Made by a program: the position numbers and the translations under genes
NCBI RefSeq assembly: GCF_018861755.1
Contig: NZ_JAHLEF010000032.1
Location: forward strand, 1 to 55,921
Direction: 5' to 3'
Length of the DNA stretch: 55,921 bases
From: Clostridium sp. CF012
GTDB taxonomy: Bacteria; Bacillota; Clostridia; Clostridiales; Clostridiaceae
The notes under the pieces: generated by a model
Databases searched by the model: none
Told to the model about the DNA's origin: nothing
What the model saw: only the letters and a program-made list of their open reading frames with translations
Part shown: positions 8,389 to 17,769 of the stretch, piece after piece
Layout of the letters: the number at the start of each line of letters is the position of its first letter
Numbering within the stretch: the first letter of the stretch is position 1

Positions 8389-9909
8389 TTAAAGTGAACC
8401 TAATATAGGAGATAGTAATCCCATAATAGCACCTAATAATGCTCCAAGCCAAGTTATGGCGCTTAACTCTTTACTAGCAATTTCTAATATGATTTTCTCT
8501 GAAAAGGCTACATCAAATTCATTGATTTTATCTTCAGCTATTTTAGCTACATCTAACACTTCTATTACGTCAGCAGCCTTATTCTCTATAAATTTATTGT
8601 ATAGCTCTTTAACTACTTTAGAAATAGACTTAGATACTTTATCTCCTTCTCCCACAAATATTGATTTCATCTCCACATTTAATAATCTATTAATCAATAC
8701 TGAAACTATTTCTGCAATTTTTATTTTCACAGAATTGCTTTCCGCAATAGCTTCTACTCTACTCTTTATAATTTTCTCTATCTCATTTTTATAATCTACG
8801 CCTGTTTTTTCTAACATCGCTTCAATAGATACATAATTATTAAACTTATCCTCAAGCTTATCGAAGGTATCTCTAATGATTTTTTCATCTATAATCTTCG
8901 TTGTAAATAAATGGATTAAAGGCTTTATACCATCCTTGATTCCTTCTTTAGAAAACTCAGAAAACACGGTAGATATTGAACTCTTCAAAAATTTGTCTAT
9001 TATATCATTTATAATTAGTGCAATATCATTATGGTTTTCGTCTTCATCTAAGAATTCATTTATACCTGTAACAACTTTTTCATAAGTACTGTCAGCATTT
9101 ACAAACATTGCTATCATAGGATTTAGTTTAGTCGTTATTGTTTCCCCTACAATTTGTCTCAATTTCTTCCTGTTTTTTTCTTCTTTCATTATTTTCTTTA
9201 TAGCCATGGCAATATCATATCTTTTGCCATAAACATATACTTTCACATTATCTGTTATTTCTTTAGGTATAACTTCCTCAAAATTCTTATCTAAAGACTT
9301 TAGATCATTCACCTTATCTTCTAATATATTTTGAATCTCTCCATAAAAATTTTCTGTATCTTTATACTCAATTGCAACACTTAGTATCTTATTTTTCATT
9401 GAATTATATAATTCACTTTCACAAATTGCCTGTGGCGACACACTTAGTTCTAACATTATTTGGGTGCTTGCATATTTGACAATAGCATTTTTAACATCTT
9501 TTTCATTTATATAATCAATAAATAATTTTGAAAGATTACTGTTAGTATTCCCTACAAAACTAGAATACTCATCACCTAATAATCCTTTTATCTCATTTTC
9601 TACCGTAACCTCGCTATTTTCTATAGAACCAATCTTACTTTTCACCCAAGAATCCAATTGTTCATTCATATTTTCACTACATAGTGACTGTATAATTGTT
9701 TCCTTTGTCAAAAGATTCTGACCTATACTTTCTCCAACACTTTTAGCAATCCTAGACTTTTCCTTTGGGATAAGTCCTGGAGTAAATGGCACTTTAAATT
9801 TACCGATCTTAATCTCTTTGTGTGGTTTAAACAACATTTTTATAGCTAACCAATTGGTTATGTACCCGATAACCGCTCCAACTAAGGAACCAATAAGAAA
9901 TTTCGTCAT
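8389..9909 (-). CDS. DUF445 (YheB-like) membrane protein
   Basis: A 506-residue protein with membrane segments only at its two ends: residues about 1-25 (GSLVGAVIGYITNWLAIKM) and the last 25 (WLGALLGAIMGLLSPILG). Between them lies a long, charged, mostly helical region. This hairpin-like end-to-end layout and the N-terminal TNWLAIKMLFKPHKE and PFTPGLIPKEK motifs define DUF445/YheB. It is longer than the roughly 380 residues of B. subtilis YheB because of an expanded helical middle. Function unknown; YheB has been linked to spore or membrane biology without a biochemical role. Likely co-transcribed with tatD. Confidence 0.87.
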   Translation of the reverse strand: MTKFLIGSLVGAVIGYITNWLAIKMLFKPHKEIKIGKFKVPFTPGLIPKEKSRIAKSVGESIGQNLLTKETIIQSLCSENMNEQLDSWVKSKIGSIENSEVTVENEIKGLLGDEYSSFVGNTNSNLSKLFIDYINEKDVKNAIVKYASTQIMLELSVSPQAICESELYNSMKNKILSVAIEYKDTENFYGEIQNILEDKVNDLKSLDKNFEEVIPKEITDNVKVYVYGKRYDIAMAIKKIMKEEKNRKKLRQIVGETITTKLNPMIAMFVNADSTYEKVVTGINEFLDEDENHNDIALIINDIIDKFLKSSISTVFSEFSKEGIKDGIKPLIHLFTTKIIDEKIIRDTFDKLEDKFNNYVSIEAMLEKTGVDYKNEIEKIIKSRVEAIAESNSVKIKIAEIVSVLINRLLNVEMKSIFVGEGDKVSKSISKVVKELYNKFIENKAADVIEVLDVAKIAEDKINEFDVAFSEKIILEIASKELSAITWLGALLGAIMGLLSPILGSL

Positions 9910-10047
9910 ATTATTTTTCCTCCTCGCTATTCTCTAAAATAGTTACAATTACTAATTATAAATCTATCCTTATTAAAATTCAATAGACTATGTTGTTTAA
10001 ATAATGCTCTAATCATCACCTTAGATGCTAAGTTATGATTAAATACA

Positions 10048-10084
10048 AAAGCATGAAGTCTAATTTACTAGCACTTCATGCTTT
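10048..10084 (-). terminator. Terminator of metG
   Basis: AAAGCATGAAGT (10048-10059) pairs with ACTTCATGCTTT (10073-10084), a 12-bp stem ending 11 nt from the metG stop. The minus-strand T tract is only moderate (TTTTGTATTT). Confidence 0.75.
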
Positions 10085-10094
10085 CTCACTGGAT

Positions 10095-12035
10095 TTAGCT
10101 TACTGTACTTCCAGTAGGCAATTCCCCCGGTATTGATATTGTAAATACCTTGCTATCGTCCTGGGTTGCTGCTGCAATTATCATTCCCTGTGATAATTCA
10201 CCTCTAAGCGTAACTGGCTTTAAATTAGCTACTAGCACTACATACTTTCCAATTAAATCTTCCGGTTTATAGTTTTGAGCTATTCCTGAAATTACCTGCC
10301 TTATTTCTCCACCTAAATCTACTTTTAGCTTAAGAAGCTTTTTAGATTTTTTCATAGGCACGCATTCTAGTACTTTAACAACTCTCATATCTATTTTTTC
10401 AAAATCTTCTATTGTTATTTCTTCTTTTATTGGCTCCATTGTAGGTTTTTGTGTTGCTTTTATATTTTCTTCTACAAGTTTGTTAAGCTCCTCTATTTTA
10501 GCTTCCACATCTATTCTTGGGAACATTACTTCTCCCTTATTAACTTTTGTTCCAGCACTTGTTCCATCAAAGGATGCTAAACTGTCCCAGGTAGATACTT
10601 CTACATTTAATTGAGCATTTATTTTGCCACTTGTAGTTGGTAAAAAGGCTGATATTAGCACTGATGTTATCCTTAAGGATTCTGCTAAATTGTACAATAC
10701 TGTACCTAGCCTTCCCTTTTGAGCATCATCCTTTCCAAGTATCCATGGAGTTGTTTCATCGACATACTTGTTAGTTCGTCTAATAAGAGCCCAAACATGA
10801 TCCAATGCTTCTGGAATTTTAAGTTCATCAATTGCTTTTTCTACTTTTCCCGGTGCTGCAAGCGCTAGTTCTATAAGTTCATTATCAACATCTGCACCTT
10901 CTTGTGGTACTGGAATAACTCCATCAAAATATTTTTCTATCATTGTTACAGTTCTTGATAATAAGTTTCCTAAATCATTAGCCAGGTCAGAATTTGTTTT
11001 TTTTATGAATATTTCATTAGTAAATATTCCATCTGAACCAAATGGTATTTCATGAAGTAAATAATACCTTACTGCATCCACTCCAAAATGATTAACTAGG
11101 ATTACTGGGTCTACTACATTTCCTTTAGATTTCGACATTTTCACTCCACCATCGAAAAGAAGCCAGCCATGACCAAATACCTGTTTAGGAAGAGGGAGTT
11201 CTAATGCCATTAACATAATTGGCCAATAAATTGTATGGAATCTCAGTATATCTTTACCTATTAAGTGAACATCTGCTGGCCAGTATTTTTCATAAAGGGA
11301 AGTATCTTCTCCATTATATCCAAGAGCCGTTATATAGTTAGACAGGGCATCTACCCATACATATATAACATGGCCTGGATCAAATTCTACTGGTATTCCC
11401 CAGTTAAATGTTGTTCTTGAAACGCATAAATCTTGAAGACCTGGCCTTAAGAAGTTATTTAACATTTCATTTTTCCTTGATTCTGGCTGAATAAACTCAG
11501 GATGAGCTTCGATGTAATCTATAAGTCTACCCGCATATTTTGACATTTTGAAGAAATATGCTTCTTCCTTTGCTTTTTCTACTGGCCTTCCACAATCAGG
11601 GCATTTTCCATCTACTGCCTGCGTCTCTGTCCAGAAAGATTCACAGGGAGTGCAGTACCATCCTTCATATGCACTTTTATATATGTCTCCTTGATCGTAT
11701 AGCTGCTTAAATAGTTTTTGAACGGCCTTTTTATGATAATCATCTGTAGTTCTTATAAACTTGTCATAACTTATATCCATCATTTTCCACAATTCTTGTA
11801 TACCTGCTACTATTTCATCTACATACGCTTTTGGGGTAACTCCTTTTTCTTCTGCTATTCTTTGAATCTTTTGACCATGCTCATCTGTTCCAGCTAAGAA
11901 CATTACATCATAGCCTGTGAGCCTCTTAAATCTAGCAATTGCATCAGCAGATACTGTTGTATATGTATTGCCGATGTGTAAATTTGCCGATGGATAATAA
12001 ATTGGTGTAGTAATGTAATAAGTTTTTTTAGTCAT
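10095..12035 (-). CDS. metG: Methionyl-tRNA synthetase
   Basis: A 646-residue class I aminoacyl-tRNA synthetase that charges tRNA-Met. Visible elements: PSANLHIGN (HIGH motif) at residues 15-23, zinc-knuckle cysteines in CTPCESF and CPDCGRP (about 129-148), KMSKS near residue 300, and a C-terminal EMAPII-like tRNA-binding domain from about residue 540 (FEKIDMRV to the end), the arrangement of long bacterial MetRS. TAGGAGA precedes the ATG at 12035. Expression is controlled by the T-box riboswitch at 12153-12416, which reads uncharged tRNA-Met. Confidence 0.97.
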   Translation of the reverse strand: MTKKTYYITTPIYYPSANLHIGNTYTTVSADAIARFKRLTGYDVMFLAGTDEHGQKIQRIAEEKGVTPKAYVDEIVAGIQELWKMMDISYDKFIRTTDDYHKKAVQKLFKQLYDQGDIYKSAYEGWYCTPCESFWTETQAVDGKCPDCGRPVEKAKEEAYFFKMSKYAGRLIDYIEAHPEFIQPESRKNEMLNNFLRPGLQDLCVSRTTFNWGIPVEFDPGHVIYVWVDALSNYITALGYNGEDTSLYEKYWPADVHLIGKDILRFHTIYWPIMLMALELPLPKQVFGHGWLLFDGGVKMSKSKGNVVDPVILVNHFGVDAVRYYLLHEIPFGSDGIFTNEIFIKKTNSDLANDLGNLLSRTVTMIEKYFDGVIPVPQEGADVDNELIELALAAPGKVEKAIDELKIPEALDHVWALIRRTNKYVDETTPWILGKDDAQKGRLGTVLYNLAESLRITSVLISAFLPTTSGKINAQLNVEVSTWDSLASFDGTSAGTKVNKGEVMFPRIDVEAKIEELNKLVEENIKATQKPTMEPIKEEITIEDFEKIDMRVVKVLECVPMKKSKKLLKLKVDLGGEIRQVISGIAQNYKPEDLIGKYVVLVANLKPVTLRGELSQGMIIAAATQDDSKVFTISIPGELPTGSTVS

Positions 12036-12152
12036 AATTTTCTCCTACCTTTCAAATTAAAATTATTTGTCGTTTTAAATCTTTAGGAAAATAATGTATA
12101 AATATGTTAATTAACTTATAATAACCCTAAAATATTATAATTTCCCGGAAAA

Positions 12153-12416
12153 TAAAAAAATCTCTAAACAGAAAAACCTTTCTGTTTAGAGACGTATTAA
12201 CGTTTTACCACTCTAATTCATCTTTATATCGCTATAAAGAACTCATTTGGTGACCATCATCACCTGTCAATATAACGGTTGCACCCGTATTATCCTAATA
12301 ATTAAATTCAGATAATCTGCTTAGAGACCATGTTCATAAGATTCCACGCTACTGATTTTCACCTATCTCAGCTCTCTTTTAACATTTAAGCTTATTACTC
12401 TTCTCATCATCGCATT
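12153..12416 (-). promoter_or_regulatory. T-box riboswitch (tRNA-Met) with terminator, upstream of metG
   Basis: Read on the minus strand, the leader has the Stem I start GATGATGAGAAGAGTAA, the distal-loop sequence GATAGGTGAAAATC, and a specifier region CTTATGAACATGG with candidate AUG (Met) specifiers at 12335-12337 (preferred) and 12329-12331. The antiterminator is complete: TTAGAG (12211-12216), bulge TGGTAAA, ACG, loop, CGT and CTCTAA. The TGGT pairs with the ACCA end of tRNA-Met. The competing terminator, TCTCTAAACAGAAA against TTTCTGTTTAGAGA plus seven T residues, is at 12153-12193. Uncharged tRNA-Met should stabilise the antiterminator and raise metG expression. Confidence 0.93.
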
Positions 12417-12427
12417 TGTTTATGATA

Positions 12428-12456
12428 ATTATATTGCAAATAAATCACTATGTCAA
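12428..12456 (-). promoter_or_regulatory. Consensus sigma-A promoter of metG
   Basis: On the minus strand TTGACA (12451-12456), a 17-bp spacer, TATAAT (12428-12433). Transcription would begin at about 12420, immediately before Stem I of the T-box, so the two predictions support each other. Confidence 0.9.
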
Positions 12457-12505
12457 TATTTTTTCCTAAAATTCTAAAAGTATACTTAATAATATTACTT
12501 TATAT

Positions 12506-14170
12506 TTAAGATTCTATTTTTCTTAACATTTTTACGCCTTTAGTACCTAATAGATAATATAGAAGTAAATCCACAATCGTAAATACTGCTAATATTAAAG
12601 CAAATACAGCCCATTTAGTTAATTGTAATTTGATAACCATAAATGCTGTAAGCCCACCTAAAGCTACACAAATAATCATGCTAATAAGCACATTAAGGTT
12701 TTGCTTAACCGCCTTCTGCTCTGTATCCCACTGAAGTTTAGGGAAATTCAAATCAATAAATATTCCTATAAAGGATGTAAATAATATCCCCAAAATGCCA
12801 ACTATAATCATTAATAAAACTAAATCGAAGGGTACTTTAAGCAATACTATCGCAACTATACACACCATAAGCATACCCGCTACGCCTAGAACTACTGCTG
12901 ATAATACCTTTGCCATAAGCTGATCTTTATATTTCATAGGTATATATTTTAATATATAGAGGTTTTTACCCTCTCTTGATATTGCTGTAGTAGCTATTGC
13001 ATTGCTACAAGATACAAACATCATAAATGCAAAGAAGCCACCTAATGCTATACCTGAACTTTTGCTGTTTTGTAAAAACTCAGTTAACATCTTAAGTTGC
13101 GCTGAACCACCCTTTTGTGAAAAAATAGGTATAAGTAAAAATACTGGCCATAAAAAATTCATAATAACACAATTTATAAAATAAATTGGCGTCCTAAATA
13201 ATAATTTTAATTCTTTAAATATATATACCTTTAGAGAAGAATTTTGTGTTGTATTTTTTATAAGTTCACTACTAGTAAGGATTTTCCTCTTTGAAGATGT
13301 TTCAGATACTCCCATAACCCCTTTAAAATACAATGTTTGACCTAATATTATAAATATCATTAATGCAGCTACTGTTATTATTATAAATAAAATTAAATTG
13401 ATAAAACCTTGAATATTAGTAGTATTAATTAGACTATTTACAGCTATCTTAGTACTAGGGAACATTTTTGTTGCCAAATCAACCAGTGAATTATTCCCCT
13501 CTGCAAACATTTTAGTAATTTCTGATCCATTTATATCTTGTGAAAACCTTTGAGTATAGATATTAATTCCTACTGCAAAACCCATTGCTATAAGTCCACC
13601 TACTAGTCTAAACCTGTCCTTGTTTTTTGCAATATTAGTAAATCTCATTATAACCATATTAATTACAGATGCAATCACTAGTGGAAGTATAGGCAATAAT
13701 AAAAATATAATAACTGCATAAGTATAATACAATACGCCTCCACTACTCTTTATGCCATAAGCAATTATTGTAGGCAGAAAAAATATAAGTTCTGTAAGAT
13801 ATTCATAAATTAATACTACGGCAAATTTAGCCCCCATAATGTGCCAAGGCTTAAAAGGTAGTGGTAATAAATTTTCTACATCCATAGAAAAATAAAATAT
13901 ACCCATTGCATAAAATATTCCAAAGAAAAAAATCACCACACATACAATAGACAATCCAAAACCCAATATAACTGCTTCTTGTCCCATAGCATGTAATCCG
14001 TCATAGGCAACAGATACAAACTTTCCGAACTCTATTGCCATAGGTGTGAGCGCTAGGACTAAAATTAGCCCCAGCAGTATCCCTTTTATTTGTTTTTTAT
14101 TTTTCTTGCCACCGGAGGATCCAGTTCCAGTTTTTAATAGCACCCTAGTTAAAGCTATAAATTTACTCAT
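12506..14170 (-). CDS. ABC exporter permease (ABC-2 type)
   Basis: A 554-residue integral membrane protein with about 12 hydrophobic segments arranged in two halves, separated by a cytoplasmic region around residues 290-320. Its start overlaps the last 8 nt of the ATPase gene (ATGAGTAA), so the two are translationally coupled and form one transporter. The size and layout match the large putative ABC exporter permeases of Firmicutes. Substrate unknown; the neighbouring genes give no clue. It ends about 50 nt before the metG promoter, with no clear terminator between. Confidence 0.85.
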   Translation of the reverse strand: MSKFIALTRVLLKTGTGSSGGKKNKKQIKGILLGLILVLALTPMAIEFGKFVSVAYDGLHAMGQEAVILGFGLSIVCVVIFFFGIFYAMGIFYFSMDVENLLPLPFKPWHIMGAKFAVVLIYEYLTELIFFLPTIIAYGIKSSGGVLYYTYAVIIFLLLPILPLVIASVINMVIMRFTNIAKNKDRFRLVGGLIAMGFAVGINIYTQRFSQDINGSEITKMFAEGNNSLVDLATKMFPSTKIAVNSLINTTNIQGFINLILFIIITVAALMIFIILGQTLYFKGVMGVSETSSKRKILTSSELIKNTTQNSSLKVYIFKELKLLFRTPIYFINCVIMNFLWPVFLLIPIFSQKGGSAQLKMLTEFLQNSKSSGIALGGFFAFMMFVSCSNAIATTAISREGKNLYILKYIPMKYKDQLMAKVLSAVVLGVAGMLMVCIVAIVLLKVPFDLVLLMIIVGILGILFTSFIGIFIDLNFPKLQWDTEQKAVKQNLNVLISMIICVALGGLTAFMVIKLQLTKWAVFALILAVFTIVDLLLYYLLGTKGVKMLRKIES

Positions 14171-14888
14171 TTTCAGTCATCTCCAAGAAGATTTTTTCAA
14201 GTGATCCACTAGCTTTGAAGTGTTCCCTTAGTTCATCTAGTGTACCACAGAACAACATTTTCCCCTTGTTTATTACTGCAACCCTATCGCATATTTTTTC
14301 AGCTACTTCTAAAACATGAGTAGAGAAAAATACACTTTTACCGTTATTTGCATGTTCTCGCATCATTTCTTTCAAAACATATGAGGATTTAGGATCAAGC
14401 CCCGTCATTGGTTCATCTAGAATCCAAACTTCGGGCTCGTGAACAAGGGCACCCATAATAATTATTTTTTGTCTCATGCCATGAGAATAACTTTGAATCC
14501 CATCTGAAAGTGCATTACTCATTTCAAATCTATTTGCTAAGGCTTCAATTCTTTCTTTTCTAAGTTTGCCAGGCACATCATAAATATCTGCCATAAAGTT
14601 TAAATATTCGATACCTTTAAGTCTTAAGAACATGTCAGGATTATCTGGCACAAAGCCAAATTGTTTTTTAGCCTCTAAATCATTGTTTTCTATATCAATT
14701 CCATTGATAGTGATTTTTCCACTATCAGCACTTAATATTCCTGTAATCATCTTTATGGTAGTAGTTTTACCTGCTCCATTCGGACCTAGAAATCCAAATA
14801 TTTCTCCATCTCTTATAGTTAAACTTATGTTGTCTACAGCTTTATCCTTGCCATTATAACTCTTGTTCACATCAATTATTTCAATCAT
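14163..14888 (-). CDS. ABC transporter ATP-binding protein
   Basis: A 241-residue ATPase. Walker A GPNGAGKTT is at residues 35-43, the signature is a SHGMRQK variant of LSGGQ, Walker B is WILDEP followed by MTGLDPKSS, and the switch His is in FFSTHVLE. It would power the permease encoded next. The start at 14888 has an AGGGGGT ribosome binding site and fits the family N-terminus MIEIIDVNKSY. Another in-frame ATG at 14933 also has a good site (AAGGGG). The two initiation regions look like near copies of one another, so a 15-residue longer form cannot be excluded. Confidence 0.92.
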   Translation of the reverse strand: MIEIIDVNKSYNGKDKAVDNISLTIRDGEIFGFLGPNGAGKTTTIKMITGILSADSGKITINGIDIENNDLEAKKQFGFVPDNPDMFLRLKGIEYLNFMADIYDVPGKLRKERIEALANRFEMSNALSDGIQSYSHGMRQKIIIMGALVHEPEVWILDEPMTGLDPKSSYVLKEMMREHANNGKSVFFSTHVLEVAEKICDRVAVINKGKMLFCGTLDELREHFKASGSLEKIFLEMTENE

Positions 14889-15128
14889 TGTTGACCCCCT
14901 AGCCATTCTTTGTAGTAGATAACAATTAATCATTGTTATCCCCCTTTATTCCTATACTATATTTTTAAGAAACTGATTTTTTAACAAACTAATATATACA
15001 TAGCTATACTAGCATACTTTTTATTTTTTTACAATATATGTTATAACTTCGCCATTAAGTGCTTATTAACCTTTCTTAAATGTCATTAGATCATCAGCAC
15101 GCAGCTGTTCATCATCTTCTAATTGTGA

Positions 15129-15665
15129 TTAAAAGAAAAACTTGGCCAAATTAACCGCCATTATAATTGCTGTAATATCTGCTAGTATGGCTGCAAATAG
15201 TGTGTGCCTAATATTTTTTATATTTACTGCCCCAAAATATACTGTCAAGGTATAAAAGATGGTTTCTGTTGAACCCATTATTATAGATGCCACATTTCCT
15301 ATGTAACTATCTGCTCCATATTGTTTTATTATGTCAGTAAATACTCCCAGGGCTCCGCTTCCTGAAAGGGGCTTTATTAAAACTAAGGGAACAACCTCTG
15401 GTGGGAGTCCAATAAACACAACAACTGGTTTTACTAGATAAATAAAAAAGTCTAAAGCCCCGGAAGCTCTAAATACATTAACAGCTATAATCATAGCTAG
15501 AAGGTATGGAAAAATTTTCAGGCAAATAGTTATTCCATCCTTTGCGCCTTCAACAAAGCACTCGTATACCTTAACTTTTTTAATAACTCCATAAATTACT
15601 ACAAATCCAATAATAATTGGAATTATTCCCTTTAAAATATATGATACTAAATTACCAACAATCAC
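15129..15665 (-). CDS. spmB: Spore maturation protein B
   Basis: A 178-residue membrane protein with five or so hydrophobic segments and the SpmB/nucleoside-recognition (Gate) domain features: PLVLIKPLSGSGALGVFTD, then GSTETIFYTLTVYFGAVNI. In B. subtilis SpmA and SpmB are needed for full dehydration of the spore core. It follows spmA by 57 nt on the same strand, the conserved arrangement. After its TAA the reading frame stays open for a further 19 codons, discussed under findings. Confidence 0.94.
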   Translation of the reverse strand: MIVGNLVSYILKGIIPIIIGFVVIYGVIKKVKVYECFVEGAKDGITICLKIFPYLLAMIIAVNVFRASGALDFFIYLVKPVVVFIGLPPEVVPLVLIKPLSGSGALGVFTDIIKQYGADSYIGNVASIIMGSTETIFYTLTVYFGAVNIKNIRHTLFAAILADITAIIMAVNLAKFFF

Positions 15666-15722
15666 ACTATTTCACCTACCCATTTAAATTTTAATATCAA
15701 TATTTACTATTCTAAAATGTGG

Positions 15723-16298
15723 TTAAAAATAACGTTGCAAAATTTTACAATAAACTACGCCTAAGATTGCTGCAGTACCTGTTGCAATTATGGCCGGCAG
15801 TATAATAATTGCTGGATTTCGTGAATTATAAGCAGCTCTTATAGATATCACCGTTGTAGGCAAAAACTGAATACATGCAGCATTTAAAACTAAAAATAAT
15901 GCCATATCATTACTAGCTGTATCCTTCGCATTATTTGTTCTCTGCATCTCTTCCATAGCTTTTATACCAAAGGGAGTTGCAGCATTAGATAACCCCATCA
16001 TATTTGCTGTTAAATTCATAGTAATACTAGACATTGCTTTTTGGTTTTTTCCAGCTTCTTTAAATATAATTTTTAAAATTGGCTTAAGTACACTTGCCAA
16101 TTTATCAGTTAGTCCACTTTTTTCAGCAATTTTCATTATGCCACACCAAAGACACATCATTCCAACCAGGCCCATTACGAGTTCAACCGCACCACCTGCT
16201 CCTAAAACAACTGCCTTTGATAAAACTTCTCCTTTACCTGTAATAATTCCAATAACTATTCCTAAGGATAAAATTAAAAACCAAATGATATTTATCAT
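15723..16298 (-). CDS. spmA: Spore maturation protein A
   Basis: A 191-residue membrane protein with the SpmA hallmark NLTANMMGLSNAATPFGIKAM and repeated hydrophobic helices; a Gate-domain protein acting with SpmB in spore-core dehydration. An ATG at 16316 exists in frame, but the GGGAGG site lies between it and the ATG at 16298, so 16298 is the start. The first gene of the spmAB pair. I saw no convincing sporulation-sigma promoter upstream. Confidence 0.94.
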   Translation of the reverse strand: MINIIWFLILSLGIVIGIITGKGEVLSKAVVLGAGGAVELVMGLVGMMCLWCGIMKIAEKSGLTDKLASVLKPILKIIFKEAGKNQKAMSSITMNLTANMMGLSNAATPFGIKAMEEMQRTNNAKDTASNDMALFLVLNAACIQFLPTTVISIRAAYNSRNPAIIILPAIIATGTAAILGVVYCKILQRYF

Positions 16299-16509
16299 AT
16301 ATTTTCCTCCCAGCATTCAAATTAATTTAACAGTGTTTCATTAATATATATGTAACTATTCCTATATAATTGCATATGTTATTATTTTATTCATTCCATT
16401 TACTATAAAAAAAACAGTTTTTGTGTTATTATTTTCTTGTTGAATATACAATTAATCATCATCTTTGAAGCTGAAATATGACATTAACAATGAAAAAAGG
16501 AGTTACTAT

Positions 16510-17370
16510 ATGATTAATACACCCTTATTAAATTCTAGTGTATTTACACTTTTTTATTATTTTGTTATCTATTCCTTTATGGGTTGGTGTATTGAAACAG
16601 TATACGCTACTATAAACAAAAGAGAATTTGTTAATAGAGGTTTCCTCCATGGTCCCTTTTGCCCAATCTATGGCTTTGGTACACTGTCCATAATTGTTTT
16701 GCTAAAACCCATAGAGACTAATTACATTTTTCTTTTTTTAGGTTCAGTATTCTTAACTTCTTTTATAGAATACATAACAGGTTATATTCTAGAAACTGCA
16801 TTTAATAGTACTTGGTGGGATTACAGTGATAATTCCTATAATCTTCATGGAAGAATTTGCTTATCCTTTTCAATAATATGGGGGCTTGTTTCCATGTTTA
16901 TTTTGAAGGTAGTTCATCCCTATATTGTTTATATAGTTAATTTGATACCACCTTACACCGGTAGAATAATTTTTTATATTACGCTTGTATATTTCATAAT
17001 TGATTTTACAATTACTGTAATAACAATATTTAAATTAAGATCCCTCTTAACCCAATTAAATACAGCTTATTCAGATCTAACTGATAAACTTTCTGATTTT
17101 AAATTAAATTTAGGGAATACTAGAGATATATTTGAACTTAAAATTAGGTTGGATAGTTTAATAGAAAGTGCCGAAATGAAAGTAAGTAAGAAAAAGTCTG
17201 AAATTGAAAATATTATAAAAGATTTGAAATTTAAATATGATTCCTTGTTTATTAAAAAATGCCCTGATTATTTAAGACTTATAAAAGCCTTTCCTAACTT
17301 AAGCTTCAAGGGGCTGGATTCTATCTTAAAAGATGTTAAAAATAAGGTTCATAAAAATAAGAAAATCTAA
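16510..17370 (+). CDS. CmpB-like putative ABC transporter permease (PF06541 type)
   Basis: A 286-residue protein with five or six N-terminal membrane helices (to about residue 180) followed by a charged, helical cytoplasmic tail. Family features include FMGWCIETVYATI, NRGFLHGPFCPIYGFG and STWWDYSD, shared by the widespread clostridial membrane proteins named CmpB. The family is labelled a transporter permease by similarity only, and no partner ATPase is nearby. AAGGAG at 16496-16501 selects the ATG at 16510 over an in-frame ATG 45 nt upstream. The tail from about residue 185 is predicted coiled coil. Confidence 0.85.
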   Translation: MINTPLLNSSVFTLFYYFVIYSFMGWCIETVYATINKREFVNRGFLHGPFCPIYGFGTLSIIVLLKPIETNYIFLFLGSVFLTSFIEYITGYILETAFNSTWWDYSDNSYNLHGRICLSFSIIWGLVSMFILKVVHPYIVYIVNLIPPYTGRIIFYITLVYFIIDFTITVITIFKLRSLLTQLNTAYSDLTDKLSDFKLNLGNTRDIFELKIRLDSLIESAEMKVSKKKSEIENIIKDLKFKYDSLFIKKCPDYLRLIKAFPNLSFKGLDSILKDVKNKVHKNKKI

Positions 17371-17476
17371 TTTCTTGGTTTATTATAAAATAGAACCCTT
17401 ATTCATTTGAAATTAGTAATTACTAATGTTAGAATTTGATTATACAAAAACAACAAAAGTTAAAGGAGATTAAAAA

Positions 17477-17662
17477 ATGAAAGAGAACAACATAAAACTA
17501 GCACAAAAAGGAATTGATGATGCACTAGAAACTATAGAAGCCTTAGAGAAAACTATAAAAGAAACTCCTCTTCCCAAAAATGTATTAAAAGAAAGTTTTT
17601 ATATTCTTTCTAAAAAAGTTGATGAAATAGAAGATATATTAAAAAATGAAGGTATACTGTAA
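17477..17662 (+). CDS. Small coiled-coil protein, function unknown
   Basis: A 61-residue acidic and lysine-rich protein beginning MKENNIKLAQKGIDDALETI, with heptad-like spacing of Leu/Ile on both sides of a central PLPKN break, so probably a helical hairpin. AAAGGAG at about 17461 gives a strong start. It follows the CmpB-like gene by about 100 nt and shares its terminator, so the two may be co-transcribed. No family recognised. Confidence 0.72.
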   Translation: MKENNIKLAQKGIDDALETIEALEKTIKETPLPKNVLKESFYILSKKVDEIEDILKNEGIL

Positions 17663-17705
17663 TTTTTCACATGCAATTGTTAAAGGTAGATTGAAATAAA
17701 TATCT

Positions 17706-17769
17706 ATATATACTCATAAAAGCCATTAAGGGACTTAGTAGTCCCTTAATGGCTTTTATGAGTATATAT
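17706..17769. terminator. Bidirectional terminator with a 28-bp perfect stem
   Basis: Arms 17706-17733 and 17742-17769 are perfectly complementary, with loop CTTAGTAG. The arm on the right contains the last codons and the stop codon (17756-17758) of the minus-strand histidine kinase. It can stop both the plus-strand small gene and the kinase gene. Confidence 0.85.
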
